Below, piece after piece: positions 24,550 to 33,491 of a stretch of 64,000 nt of DNA; the first letter of the stretch is position 1, and each line of letters starts with the position of its first letter. Under the pieces are notes generated by a model. It ran no database searches and was not told the DNA's origin. It saw only the letters and a list, made by a program, of their open reading frames with translations. The translations under genes and the position numbers were made by a program. The stretch covers positions 248,001 to 312,000 of the forward strand of contig NZ_JACXYU010000002.1 in assembly GCF_014779715.1 (NCBI RefSeq). The letters are read 5' to 3'. The stretch comes from Streptomyces chumphonensis. GTDB lineage: Bacteria > Actinomycetota > Actinomycetes > Streptomycetales > Streptomycetaceae.

Positions 24550-26027
24550 AAGGTCTCCTTAGCGTTCAGCGGTCGTACTGACGCCGACCCCCGGGGGGCG
24601 TCGCCGTGCGGCTGCCCGAGGCGTGCCAGAGCCTCGCGCGCAGCGGTCTGGCCGCTGCGTACCGCGCTTTCCATGGTCGCGGGCCACCCGGTGGCGCACC
24701 ACGCGCCCGCGAGGTATACACCCGGCGCACTGGTGTGCGTGGCGGGCCGCAGGCGGCCGACGCCCGGCGTCGGGGCGAAGGTGGCGTTCCGCTCCCGGGT
24801 GACGAAGAAGTCCCGCACCCGCGCGCCGCGCGCGGCGGGCAGCAGGCGCGCCAGTTCCGGCAGGTAGCGCCGGCGCAGGACGGCGACGGGCTCGTCGATC
24901 TCCTCCCGCGCGGCCGACTGGGAGAGCGCCAGGTACTGCCCGGCCCCCGTCGGCAGGCCGGACGCCTCGGTACGGTCGAAGACCCACTGGACGGGGCTGC
25001 CCAGCGCGGCGAGGAGGGGACGGTGCAGCACCGTCCGGTCGTAGACGACGTGCACGTTGAGGATGGGGGCCGTCCCGATCCGGCTCAGCCGCCCGGGGTC
25101 CGCGAGCGCGCCCGGCGGGAGCAGCGCGGCGGCCTGGTCCTGGGGCACGGCCAGGACGAGCGTGTCGGCCGGTGGCGGGGCGTCCGCCCGGCGGCCGCGC
25201 GCGGTCAGCGGCTGCCAGCCCCCGTCCGCCGCCGCGTTCAGCTCCGCGACCCGCACGCCCGTGCGCACGCGGACCCCGGCCCGCTCCAGGGCCCGGCGGG
25301 CGAGCGTGTCGTGCACGTGGCCGAGCGGGACCCGGGCCCAGCCGAGGTCGGCGGCGCCGGGCGCGGTGAGCAGACCGGTCCGGAAGACCATCGCGGCCAG
25401 CGCGAGGGAGACGTCCTCGGCGCGGGCGTTGAGCGTGGCCACCCCGACCAGGTCCCACAGCGCCGCGATGCTGCGCTCGGACTGGCCGTGGCGGCGCAGC
25501 CAACCGCCGAAGTCCACGGCGTCCAGGGCGGGGTCGGCCGGGTCCAGGCCGCGCAGGGCGAGCGCGGCGCGGGCGGCGGCCAGGCGCTCGGCGGGGCGCA
25601 GGTGGGGGTAGGCGGCCAGGGCCGCGGCCAGGTGCAGCGGCACCGGGGCGGCGGTGCGGCGGATGCGGCCCAGCCGGGGCCGGGCGCGGCCGACGTCCAG
25701 CACCGGGATGTCCAGCCGTCGCTGCAGCGGGGCGAGCCCGCGCGCACCGATCCGGTCGAGGAGGGCCAGGTAGGCGGTGCAGCACCGCAGGTGCACGTGC
25801 TGCCCGTTGTCGACGCTCAGCTCGCCCACCGGGGAGGACCGGAGGAACGAGAAGGCCAGCCCGCCCAGCCGGGGACGCGACTCGACCAGGGTGACCCTGA
25901 GCCCCGCGTCGGCCAGGTCGAGCGCCGCGGTGATCCCGGCGAGACCGCCGCCGACGACGGTGGCGCGCCCCCGCGTCCCCGGTCCCTCCGGGGTGCCCTG
26001 GTCGGGCGGGGCGGCCGGGCGCGTCAC
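24546..26027 (-). CDS. hpnE: Hydroxysqualene dehydroxylase
   Basis: A 493-residue FAD-dependent amine-oxidase-fold enzyme. The dinucleotide motif 'VVGGGLAGITAALDLADAG' begins near residue 24, with 'ESRPRLGGLAFSF' after it and the C-terminal FAD motif 'GVYLAGAWCATGWPATMESAVRSG'. HpnE reduces hydroxysqualene to squalene in the HpnCDE route. The GTG start overlaps the hpnD stop by 4 bp. Often annotated as phytoene desaturase; the adjacent HpnC/HpnD pair makes squalene synthesis the better call. Confidence 0.9.
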   Translation of the reverse strand: MTRPAAPPDQGTPEGPGTRGRATVVGGGLAGITAALDLADAGLRVTLVESRPRLGGLAFSFLRSSPVGELSVDNGQHVHLRCCTAYLALLDRIGARGLAPLQRRLDIPVLDVGRARPRLGRIRRTAAPVPLHLAAALAAYPHLRPAERLAAARAALALRGLDPADPALDAVDFGGWLRRHGQSERSIAALWDLVGVATLNARAEDVSLALAAMVFRTGLLTAPGAADLGWARVPLGHVHDTLARRALERAGVRVRTGVRVAELNAAADGGWQPLTARGRRADAPPPADTLVLAVPQDQAAALLPPGALADPGRLSRIGTAPILNVHVVYDRTVLHRPLLAALGSPVQWVFDRTEASGLPTGAGQYLALSQSAAREEIDEPVAVLRRRYLPELARLLPAARGARVRDFFVTRERNATFAPTPGVGRLRPATHTSAPGVYLAGAWCATGWPATMESAVRSGQTAAREALARLGQPHGDAPRGSASVRPLNAKETL

Positions 26028-27037
26028 CCGGCGCTCCCGCGCAGCTCCCGCCGCACGCGCCGGCCCACGACGAGTCCGTCGACGCCGGAGAGCCCGCGCA
26101 CGACCGTGAGCGCCTTCTGCCCGGCCGGGACGCTGACCCGGCCCCGCAGGACGGCCGCCGGATCGGCCTCGATGCGGTCCAGGAGCTTGCGGTAGATGCC
26201 CGCCATCGCGGCGACGCAGGCCCCCGAGCGCCGGTCGAGCATCGGCAGCAGCCGGTACCCCTCGGCGAACAGCTCGCGGGCCCGGCGGGCCTGGTGGTGG
26301 ACGAGCCCGGCGAGGTCGGCGCCCGGCGGTGGCGTGGCGGTGCGGAAGGCGCCCACGCAACCGAAGGCGACCAGCTCCTCGTACGGCAGGTAGCTTCGGC
26401 CGAACGCGGCGTCCTCGCGCAGGTCCCGCAGGATGTTGGTGAGCTGGAGCGCGAGACCGAGGGTGTTGGCGTAGGCCTCGGCCCGCTCCGCCCCGGGGGC
26501 GCCGGGGCGGGTGCCGAAGACGCCGAGGGAGAGCCGTCCCACGGCCCCGGCGACGCAGCGGCAGTAGTCGCGCAGGTCGTCCCAGGTGCGGTAGGTGCGT
26601 TCCCCGACGTCCATGAGCACGCCGTCGACGACCTCGTCGAAGGCGTCCAGCGGGACGGGGTAGCGGCGGGCGGCGTCGGCCAGCGCGACGGCCACCGGGT
26701 CGGTGTCGTCCTCGGCGACGTCCCCGTCGCGGACGCGGGCGATCAGGGTGCGGGTGCCGGCCAGCCGGGCGGTCTTGGTGTCCGCGTCCAGTTCGCCGTC
26801 GCCGATGTCGTCCACACGCCGCGCGAGGGCGTAGAGGGCCGACATCGCGCGCCGCTGCGGCGGGGGCAGCAGCCGGATGCCGAACGCGAAGTTGCGGGCC
26901 TGCTGGACGGTGACGGCCTCGCAGTAGCCGTAGGCGGCGAGCACCGCGGGCGACGCGGCGGGGGCGTCCTCCGCGGGGTTCGCGGGGTTCGCGGCGGCCT
27001 TGGCGTGCGTCGTGTCGGAGGTGGGCGGTGGCGTCAT
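26024..27037 (-). CDS. hpnD: Presqualene diphosphate synthase
   Basis: A 337-residue squalene/phytoene synthase-family protein with Asp motifs 'RRVDDIGDGEL' (about 72-80) and 'NILRDLREDAAFGRSYLP' (about 199-216). HpnD condenses two FPP into presqualene diphosphate. The N-terminal 35 residues are Ala/Pro-rich. ATG 27037 overlaps the hpnC stop (ATGA). Confidence 0.9.
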   Translation of the reverse strand: MTPPPTSDTTHAKAAANPANPAEDAPAASPAVLAAYGYCEAVTVQQARNFAFGIRLLPPPQRRAMSALYALARRVDDIGDGELDADTKTARLAGTRTLIARVRDGDVAEDDTDPVAVALADAARRYPVPLDAFDEVVDGVLMDVGERTYRTWDDLRDYCRCVAGAVGRLSLGVFGTRPGAPGAERAEAYANTLGLALQLTNILRDLREDAAFGRSYLPYEELVAFGCVGAFRTATPPPGADLAGLVHHQARRARELFAEGYRLLPMLDRRSGACVAAMAGIYRKLLDRIEADPAAVLRGRVSVPAGQKALTVVRGLSGVDGLVVGRRVRRELRGSAG

Positions 27038-28014
27038 CGTGGGCTTCCTCGCCGGGCGGCCGCCAGGACCGCCGTCATCTCGCGCAGCAGGGTGAGGCGG
27101 CCGGCCCTGGGGGGACCGGCCAGGACGTCGTGGTGGGCGGCGGCGATCGCGTGCAGGGCGGCCCGGCCGCCGCCGGTGAATCCGGCGAGCAGCACACGCA
27201 GCCGTCCGGAGACGCTGCCCACCAGGGGGACGCCTTCGTCCAGGAGTACGCGGGAACGTTCCGCTTCGAAGGCGACCAGCGTCCGCACGGCGGCGGAGGC
27301 GCTGGGCGCGGCCAGGTCCCGCTCGCGCACCCCGAACCGGTCCATGTCCTCGGCCGGGAGGTAGACGCGGCCCCGGCCGAAGTCCTCGGCCACGTCCTGG
27401 AGGTGCTCGACGACCTGGAGCGCGGTGCACACGGCGTCGGAGCGGCGGACGCGCTCGGGGCTGGTGGTGCCGGTGACGGCGAGCACCAGGTGGCCCACGG
27501 GGTTGGCGGACAGCTCGCAGTAGGCCAGCAGGTCGTCCCAGGTGGCGTACGTCCGGCGGTGCTGGTCGAGGCGGTTGGCCTCGATGAGGGCGAGGAACGG
27601 TCCCGGCGTCAGGCCGTTGCGGCGGACGGCGGGCCGCAGGGCGCGCAGCAGCGGGTGCCGGGGCGGCTCCGCGTCGCCGGGCGCATCGGCGGCGGCGCAC
27701 ACCCGCCGCACGTCGGCCTCGACGGCGTCGAGCAGGGCCGTGCGGTCCTCGGCGTGCTCGGGTGCGACGCCCAGCCACCGGGCGTCGTCGCCGCCGGGGG
27801 CCAGGTCGCCGTCGCCGATGTCGTCGACGAGCCGGGCGTAGCCGTAGACGGCCATGAGGTCGTCGCGCCAGGCGGCCGGGAGGAAGCGGGGCGCCACGGG
27901 GAAGTTCTCCCGGGCCGCCTTGGCCAGGGTCTCCTGGGTGCCGTCGCGGTGCGCGCCCCCGGGCCGATGGTCGCCGTCGGCGGTGCGCGGGCCCGCCGGG
28001 TCCTGCGCCGTCAT
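27034..28014 (-). CDS. hpnC: Hydroxysqualene synthase
   Basis: A 326-residue paralogue of hpnD with 'RLVDDIGDGDL' (about 61-71) and 'EHLQDVAEDFGRGRVYLP' (about 203-220). HpnC converts presqualene diphosphate to hydroxysqualene. It is the first gene of the four-gene operon; ATG 28014 has GGAG 6 bases upstream. An in-frame ATG at about 28080 would add a 22-residue basic extension. The region upstream is unusually A+T-rich (for example ACATACAACATATGG near 28110-28130) and should contain the promoter. Confidence 0.9.
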   Translation of the reverse strand: MTAQDPAGPRTADGDHRPGGAHRDGTQETLAKAARENFPVAPRFLPAAWRDDLMAVYGYARLVDDIGDGDLAPGGDDARWLGVAPEHAEDRTALLDAVEADVRRVCAAADAPGDAEPPRHPLLRALRPAVRRNGLTPGPFLALIEANRLDQHRRTYATWDDLLAYCELSANPVGHLVLAVTGTTSPERVRRSDAVCTALQVVEHLQDVAEDFGRGRVYLPAEDMDRFGVRERDLAAPSASAAVRTLVAFEAERSRVLLDEGVPLVGSVSGRLRVLLAGFTGGGRAALHAIAAAHHDVLAGPPRAGRLTLLREMTAVLAAARRGSPR

Positions 28015-28179
28015 CACGGACTCCCCGTCGCCATCGCCGTCACGTCTCCGTTTCTCACCCGACGTCAAGATAATCGTCATATCGGACACGCCAGATTGGT
28101 GCACGACTCCGATCACCATATGTTGTATGTCGGCCTCCGCCGCACAGGCCCCGCCACCTGGCTGACGGCACGCGTCAAG

Positions 28180-28202
28180 ACCCCCGCCCGCGGGACGGGG
28201 GC
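28180..28202 (-). terminator. Terminator at the end of the surface-lipid operon
   Basis: On the minus strand the arms CCCCCG and CGGGGG enclose an inner self-complementary CCCGCGGG, followed by TCTTGACG. It lies about 25 bp downstream of the ABC ATPase stop and separates it from the hpn operon. Confidence 0.6.
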
Positions 28203-28226
28203 CTGGACGCCGCGACGCACCGGCGG

Positions 28227-29042
28227 CTACTTGCCCGTGAACTCCTCGTACGCCTTCAGGACCGTCTCCGTGGGACCGTCCATGCGCAGCTCGCCCTTCT
28301 CCAGCCACAGCACCCGGTCGCAGGTGTCCCGGATCGACTTGTTGTTGTGGCTGACGAGGAAGACCGTTCCGGCCTCCTTGCGCAGCTCGCGGATGCGGGC
28401 CTCCGAGCGCTTCTGGAACTTCTTGTCACCGGTCGCGAGCGCCTCGTCGATCATGAGGACGTCGTGCCGCTTGGCCGCCGCGATGGAGAACCGGAGCCGG
28501 GCGGCCATGCCGGAGGAGTAGGTGCGCATCGGCAGCGTGATGAAGTCGCCCTTCTCGTTGATGCCGGAGAAGTCGACGATCTCCTCGTACCGCTCCCGCA
28601 CCTCCTCGCGCGACATGCCCATGGCCAGCCCGCCGAGCACGACGTTGCGCTCGCCGGTCAGGTCGTTGAGCAGCGCCGCGTTCACGCCTAGCAGGGACGG
28701 CTGCCCGTCGGTGTAGACCTTGCCGCTCTCCACCGGCAGCAGCCCGGCGATGGCCCGCAGCAGCGTGGACTTCCCCGAGCCGTTCGAGCCGATCAGGCCG
28801 ACGGCCTCGCCCCGGTAGGCGGTGAAGCTCACGCCCTTGACGGCGTGCACCTCGCGCACCCGGCCGCTCGGCCTGCGGCGCACGATGCGGTTCAGGGCGG
28901 CGGTGGCGCTCCCCCGGCCGCCGCCCGCGCCGTAGACCCGGTAGACGATGTGGACGTCGTCGGCGATGACCGTCGGCCGGCGCCCGTCGCCCGCCGCGGG
29001 TCCCACCGTGTCCGTCGGACGTGTCGTTTCAGCCACGGCCAT
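28227..29042 (-). CDS. ABC transporter ATPase, polysaccharide/teichoic-acid export type (TagH-like)
   Basis: A 271-residue ATPase with Walker A 'GSNGSGKST' (about 82), a signature loop 'YSSGMAARLRFSIAAA' (about 174) and Walker B 'VLMIDEALATGD' (about 197). The ATGD after Walker B and the closing 'TVLKAYEEF' are typical of the TagH/Wzt subfamily, which drive export of lipid-linked glycans. It overlaps the permease gene by 14 bp. There is no C-terminal substrate-binding (Wzt-C) domain. Confidence 0.92.
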   Translation of the reverse strand: MAVAETTRPTDTVGPAAGDGRRPTVIADDVHIVYRVYGAGGGRGSATAALNRIVRRRPSGRVREVHAVKGVSFTAYRGEAVGLIGSNGSGKSTLLRAIAGLLPVESGKVYTDGQPSLLGVNAALLNDLTGERNVVLGGLAMGMSREEVRERYEEIVDFSGINEKGDFITLPMRTYSSGMAARLRFSIAAAKRHDVLMIDEALATGDKKFQKRSEARIRELRKEAGTVFLVSHNNKSIRDTCDRVLWLEKGELRMDGPTETVLKAYEEFTGK

Positions 29043-29973
29043 ACCGCTCCTCGGCCTTCCAGAAGTAGACGAAGCCCAGCACACCGGCGAACAGGGCCCA
29101 GCCGAGCGCGAGCAGCCACGGGAAGGGCGCCAGATCGGCGTAGGTGTAGTCGTCGATCAGCGCGAAGCGCATGAGGTCCATGAAGACCGCCGCCGGGTTG
29201 GCGGCGGCGAGGTCGGCCGCCCAGGTGGGCAGCGAGGCCCGCTCGGTCATCATGTGCTGGAGGGGGAACATCACGCCCGAGGCGTACATCCACGTCCGCA
29301 GCACGAACGGCATGAGCTGGGCCAGGTCCGGGGTGTGGCTGCCGAAGCGGGCCATGATCATGGCCACGCCGGTGTTGAAGACGAACTGCAGCACCAGGAT
29401 GGGCAGCACCAGCAGCCAGGACCACGCCGGGACCTGCCCGAACGCGAGCAGCACCACCAGCAGGACGATCATCGAGTACATCAGCTGCTGGAGCTGCTGC
29501 AGGGCGAAGGAGATCGGCAGCGAGGCACGGGGGAAGTGCAGGGCCCGCACCAGTCCGACGTTCCCGGAGATCGCCCGCACCCCGGAGAGCACCGACTGCT
29601 GGGTGAAGGTGAAGACGAAGACGCCGGTCACCAGGAACGGGATGTAGTTCTGCTCCCCGCCGGGCACACCGTCCCTGGCGCCCAGCAGCACGCCGAAGAT
29701 GAAGAAGTACACCAGGGCGTTGAGCAGCGGGGTGGCGACCTGCCACAGCTGCCCGAGCTTGGCCTGGCTGTACTGGGCCTGGAGCTTGGCCCGGGAGAAG
29801 GCGGCGATGAAGTGCCTGCGCGCCCACAGCTGCCGCACGTAGGCGGGCAGCGACGGCCGGGCCCCGCTGACCGTCAGGCCGTACTTGGCCGCCAGCTGGG
29901 CCGGGGTCAGCCCGTCATCCGGGGAGGGGGGTGCGTTCACGACGACCGCACGATCGTGCGCTGACTCGCTCAC
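29029..29973 (-). CDS. ABC-2 permease, glycopolymer export (TagG-like)
   Basis: A 314-residue permease with six hydrophobic segments between residues 75 and 310, preceded by a 70-residue cytoplasmic N-terminus ('LPAYVRQLWARRHFIAAFSRAKLQAQYSQAKLG' is the ABC-2 family start). 'LGQLWQVATPLLNALVYFFIFG' is the typical first helix. It pairs with the overlapping ATPase. GTG 29973 is the start. A 63-bp gap separates it from the upstream glycosyltransferase, so it may also have its own promoter. Confidence 0.9.
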   Translation of the reverse strand: MSESAHDRAVVVNAPPSPDDGLTPAQLAAKYGLTVSGARPSLPAYVRQLWARRHFIAAFSRAKLQAQYSQAKLGQLWQVATPLLNALVYFFIFGVLLGARDGVPGGEQNYIPFLVTGVFVFTFTQQSVLSGVRAISGNVGLVRALHFPRASLPISFALQQLQQLMYSMIVLLVVLLAFGQVPAWSWLLVLPILVLQFVFNTGVAMIMARFGSHTPDLAQLMPFVLRTWMYASGVMFPLQHMMTERASLPTWAADLAAANPAAVFMDLMRFALIDDYTYADLAPFPWLLALGWALFAGVLGFVYFWKAEERYGRG

Positions 29974-30036
29974 GGGGAAACTTTCGTCCTCTTGTGTGGA
30001 GGGGTCGGGAGCTGAATGGTCTCAGACCCGAGCTTG

Positions 30037-30936
30037 TCAGATGACGGGAGGTCGCCCCAGCCGGGTCATGCGCCACACCGTACGCCAGCGCATGGGGCGG
30101 CGGGGACCGCACGGCGTCGCCCAGCCCTCGCGGAATCCGCCCAGCCAGGCGCGCAGTGCGGCCTTCGAGGGCCGCCGGGCGAGCGTCAGCAGCACCCACA
30201 CCCCCAGGTAGAGCGGGATGAGGGCGGCGGGCAGCAGCCGCCGGGCCAGCCAGACCCGGTTGCGGGCCACCATGCGGTGGTAGACCGCGTGCCGGCTGGG
30301 CTGCGTCGTGGGGTGGTGCAGGACGCAGTCCGCGCGGTAGGCGATGTCCCAGTCGGCGTCCAGGGCCCGCCAGGCCAGGTCCGTCTCCTCGTGGGCGTAG
30401 AAGAAGTCGCCGGGCAGGGCCCCGACCTCCTGGACGACGGCGGTGCGCACCGCGCTCGCCCCGCCGAGGAAGGTGGTGACCGGTGAGGAGCGCAGCGGGT
30501 CGGCCGCGCGCAGCCGGGGCACGTGCCGGCGCTGGGTGACGCCGGTCTCCGGGTCGGCGATGCGGAAGCTGATGATCCCCAGGCGGGCGTCGGCGGTGAA
30601 CGCCTCCCGGCACCGCTCGGCGGTGTCGGTCAGCGGCAGGAGCCCGTCGTCGTCGAGGAAGAGGATGGCGTCCACGTCCCGCCCGCCGGGGCCGAACGCC
30701 TCGATCCCGGCGTTCCGGCCGCCGGGGATGCCCAGGTTCTCCGGCAGTTCGACGGTGCGCAGCCCGCCGGGGAGCTCCGGCAGCTCGGGCAGCGGGGCCC
30801 CGTTGCCGACGACGACGACCTCCACCGGCTCGCCCTCCTGCCGGGCCACGGACTCCAGCAGGGCGCGCAGCTCCTCGGGGCGGTTGCCCATGGTGAGGAC
30901 GACCGCCCCGAGGGCGAAGCGCCCGGAGCCGCTCAT
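30037..30936 (-). CDS. Family 2 glycosyltransferase
   Basis: A 299-residue GT-A enzyme: 'GAVVLTMGNRPEELRALLESV' at the N-terminus, the metal-binding 'FLDDDG' near residue 93, and 'DFFYAHEETDLAWRALDADW' (ED-type catalytic region) near residue 190. A C-terminal hydrophobic segment (about 240-262) may anchor it to the membrane. The start overlaps the stop of the CDP-alcohol phosphotransferase (ATGA). Likely adds a sugar to the lipid or polymer exported by the ABC pair. Confidence 0.9.
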   Translation of the reverse strand: MSGSGRFALGAVVLTMGNRPEELRALLESVARQEGEPVEVVVVGNGAPLPELPELPGGLRTVELPENLGIPGGRNAGIEAFGPGGRDVDAILFLDDDGLLPLTDTAERCREAFTADARLGIISFRIADPETGVTQRRHVPRLRAADPLRSSPVTTFLGGASAVRTAVVQEVGALPGDFFYAHEETDLAWRALDADWDIAYRADCVLHHPTTQPSRHAVYHRMVARNRVWLARRLLPAALIPLYLGVWVLLTLARRPSKAALRAWLGGFREGWATPCGPRRPMRWRTVWRMTRLGRPPVI

Positions 30937-31715
30937 CGCAGCCTGCTGGAGGCCAGGACCGACACCAGGTGCAGCACGGTCTGGAGCACCGCGACGGCGG
31001 CGAGCACGGCCACGCCCAGCCGGGTCCAGAACAGCCCGCCGACGGCGAAGTCGACCAGCGCGACCAGCAGGATGAACAGCGACGCCTCGACGCCGCCGAC
31101 CAGCCGGTGGAACTTCAGCGCCGCCGCCGCCCGGCGGGCGACGGCCAGTCCGGAGGAGCGGGGGACGGCCGCCGCCTCCTGTACGGCGGGCAGGCCGCTG
31201 CGGGCCCGCGCGACGTCCACCAGATCGGTCTCCGCCTTGATCAGGATGGCGCCGAGCGCGGCCATGCCGCCCAGGAACGCCCACATCCAGTTCGCCTCGC
31301 CGTCGGTGCCGAACAGGTCCGCCGCGCGCAGGCCGAACCCCGTCAGCAGGGCGGCCTCGGCGAGGTAGTGGCCGACCCGGTCGAGGTAGACGCCGGTGAC
31401 GGACGTCTGCTGGCGCCAGCGGGCGATCTCCCCGTCCACGCAGTCCAGCAGCAGGTACAGCTGGACCAGGAGGGCGGCGAGGACCGCCCCCGTCAGCCCG
31501 GGGATCAGCAGCGCCGCGCCGGCGAGCACCCCGGCGACCACCATCAGGTAGGTGAGCTGGTTGGGGGTGATCCGGGTGTTCACCAGGTACCGGTCGCACC
31601 GCAGCGAGATCTCCCGCATGTACAGGCGTCCGGCCCAGTGCTCACCGCTGCGCCGGTCCTTGACCCCCTCGGGGTGCACGACCGGGCGGAGTTCAGCTAC
31701 CGATGGCTTTGGCAT
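30933..31715 (-). CDS. CDP-alcohol phosphotransferase with variant active site
   Basis: A 260-residue membrane enzyme with about six hydrophobic segments. The family signature D-x2-DG-x2-AR-x8-G-x3-D-x3-D is present as 'DCVDGEIAR' plus 'GVYLDRVGH': the final Asp, the presumed catalytic base, is His. Enzymes of the family transfer a phospho-alcohol from a CDP-linked donor to an acceptor alcohol. It overlaps the dehydrogenase gene upstream by 23 bp and the glycosyltransferase downstream by 4 bp. Confidence 0.87.
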   Translation of the reverse strand: MPKPSVAELRPVVHPEGVKDRRSGEHWAGRLYMREISLRCDRYLVNTRITPNQLTYLMVVAGVLAGAALLIPGLTGAVLAALLVQLYLLLDCVDGEIARWRQQTSVTGVYLDRVGHYLAEAALLTGFGLRAADLFGTDGEANWMWAFLGGMAALGAILIKAETDLVDVARARSGLPAVQEAAAVPRSSGLAVARRAAAALKFHRLVGGVEASLFILLVALVDFAVGGLFWTRLGVAVLAAVAVLQTVLHLVSVLASSRLR

Positions 31716-32754
31716 AGTCGGCGTACGCGTCCCTGATCTGGTCGGTGGACAGGTCGAGGTGCTCCAGGATCGTGTAGCGCCCCGGACGGGTCTGCGGAGC
31801 GAACTCCACGACCTTGACGAACTCCTCCACGGTGAAGCCGATGTCGGCGGGCAGGACGGGCTGGCCGTGCCGGCGCAGGACCTGGACCATGAGCCCGCAC
31901 TCCTCCGCGGCCCCGCGCAGGTGCATGGCGAAGGCGGCGCCGAGGCCGCACTGCTCGCCGTGGCTCGCGGCGCGCTGGGGGTGGAGCAGGTCGAAGGCGT
32001 GGTTGATCTCGTGGCACGCCCCGGAGGCCGGGCGGCTGTCGCCCGCCACGGACATGGAGATGCCGGTGAGGACCAGCCCCTCGGCCAGGACCGTCAGGAA
32101 GCCGTCGTCGTCGATGTCGCCGGGGTGCCGCAGGACGGCCTGGCCGGCCTGACGCGCCATGGCGGCGGCCAGCCCGTCGACCTTCTCCCCCGTCACCCGG
32201 TGGGAGAGCTCCCAGTCGGCGACGGCGGAGATGTTGGAGACGGCGTCCCCGATGCCGGAGCGCACGAAGCGCGGCGGCGCCTGCCGGACGACGTCGAGGT
32301 CGATCACGACGGCGATGGGGTTCGGCACCCCGTAGGAGCCGCGGCCGGCGTCGTTGTCCAGGGTCGCGACGGGCGAGCACAGGCCGTCGTGCGACAGGTT
32401 CGTCGCGACCGCCACGAGCGGCAGCCCGACCCGGGCGGCGGCGAACTTCGCACAGTCGATGATCTTGCCCCCGCCCAGGCCGACGACGGCGTCGTAGTGG
32501 CCGGACTTCATGGCGTCGGCCAGCTTGATCGCGTCGTCCAGGGTGCCGCCGCCGACCTCGTACCAGGTGGCGCCGGGCAGCGCCGGCGCGAGCCGCTCGC
32601 GCAGCGCCGCGCCGGACCCGCCGCTGATGGCCACGGCGAGCTTCCCGGAGGCCGAGATGCGCTCGTCGGCCAGGACGCAGGCCAGGTCGTTCAGCGCCCC
32701 GGGCCGGATGTCGACGACGACCGGCGAGGGGATCAGCCGGGTCAGTACTGGCAC
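31693..32754 (-). CDS. Iron-containing dehydrogenase, glycerol-1-phosphate dehydrogenase-like
   Basis: A 353-residue protein of the DHQS/iron alcohol dehydrogenase fold, closest in appearance to the G1P dehydrogenase/AraM branch. It has 'VGLGGGKIIDCAKF' (nucleotide loop, about 93-106), 'TNLSHDGLCSPVA' (about 121-133), a metal His in 'ACHEINHAFD', and 'ASHGEQCGLGAAF'. G1P dehydrogenases reduce DHAP to sn-glycerol-1-phosphate. Here it would supply a polyol phosphate to the adjacent cytidylyltransferase-like enzyme, but another polyol is possible. GTG 32754 overlaps the upstream gene. Confidence 0.8.
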   Translation of the reverse strand: MPVLTRLIPSPVVVDIRPGALNDLACVLADERISASGKLAVAISGGSGAALRERLAPALPGATWYEVGGGTLDDAIKLADAMKSGHYDAVVGLGGGKIIDCAKFAAARVGLPLVAVATNLSHDGLCSPVATLDNDAGRGSYGVPNPIAVVIDLDVVRQAPPRFVRSGIGDAVSNISAVADWELSHRVTGEKVDGLAAAMARQAGQAVLRHPGDIDDDGFLTVLAEGLVLTGISMSVAGDSRPASGACHEINHAFDLLHPQRAASHGEQCGLGAAFAMHLRGAAEECGLMVQVLRRHGQPVLPADIGFTVEEFVKVVEFAPQTRPGRYTILEHLDLSTDQIRDAYADYAKAIGS

Positions 32755-33491
32755 GCGATCTCCCGGCCCTTGGCGAGGTCCTCGTGGTTGTCGATCTCGA
32801 CCCACCTGACGTCGCCGATGGGCTCGACGTCGACGACGTGGCCGCGGTTGACCAGCTCCTGGTAGCCGTCCTCGTAGTAGAGGTCCGGGTCGCGCTCGAA
32901 GGTCGTCTTCAGCGCGTCGGCCAGGTCGGCGGCCGCCTCGCCCTCGATCAGGGTGACGCCGATGTACTCGCCGGTCGCCGAGGCCGGGTCCATCAGCTTG
33001 GTGATCTTCGCGACGCCGCCGTTCTCGCCGGTGACGACCTTCATCTCCTCGTCGGCGAGCTGCTTGACGGTGTCCAGGGCGAGGATGATCCGGCCCTTGC
33101 CGCGCGCGGCCAGCAGCGTCTTCTCGACCGAGACGGGGTGGACGGTGTCGCCGTTGGCGAGGATCACGCCCTGCTTGATGACGTCACGGGCGCACCACAG
33201 GGAGTAGGCGTTGTTCCACTCCTCGGCCTTGTCGTTGTCGATGAGCGTCAGCTTGAGGCCGTACTTCTCCTCCAGCGCCGCCTTGCGCTCGTACACGGCC
33301 TCCTTGCGGTAGCCGACGACGATCGCGACCTCGGTCAGGCCCACCTCGGCGAAGTTGCCCAGGGTCAGGTCGAGCACGGTGGTCGCCTCGGCCTCCCCCT
33401 CGGGACCGACGGGCACCAGAGCCTTGGGGAGGGTGTCGGTGTAGGGACGCAGACGCCGTCCGGCGCCGGCGGCCAGCACGAGGCCGATCAT
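32742..33491 (-). CDS. Sugar/polyol-phosphate nucleotidyltransferase (LicC/IPCT-like)
   Basis: A 249-residue NTP-transferase with the N-terminal signature 'LVLAAGAGRRLRPYTDTLPKALVPVG', 'VVGYRKE', the metal Asp in 'LANGDTVH', and 'VRWVEIDNHEDL'. It resembles phosphocholine- and inositol-1-phosphate cytidylyltransferases. It would activate a phospho-alcohol as CDP derivative for the two phosphotransferases in the operon. The start overlaps the DUF5941 stop (ATGA). Confidence 0.87.
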   Translation of the reverse strand: MIGLVLAAGAGRRLRPYTDTLPKALVPVGPEGEAEATTVLDLTLGNFAEVGLTEVAIVVGYRKEAVYERKAALEEKYGLKLTLIDNDKAEEWNNAYSLWCARDVIKQGVILANGDTVHPVSVEKTLLAARGKGRIILALDTVKQLADEEMKVVTGENGGVAKITKLMDPASATGEYIGVTLIEGEAAADLADALKTTFERDPDLYYEDGYQELVNRGHVVDVEPIGDVRWVEIDNHEDLAKGREIACQY

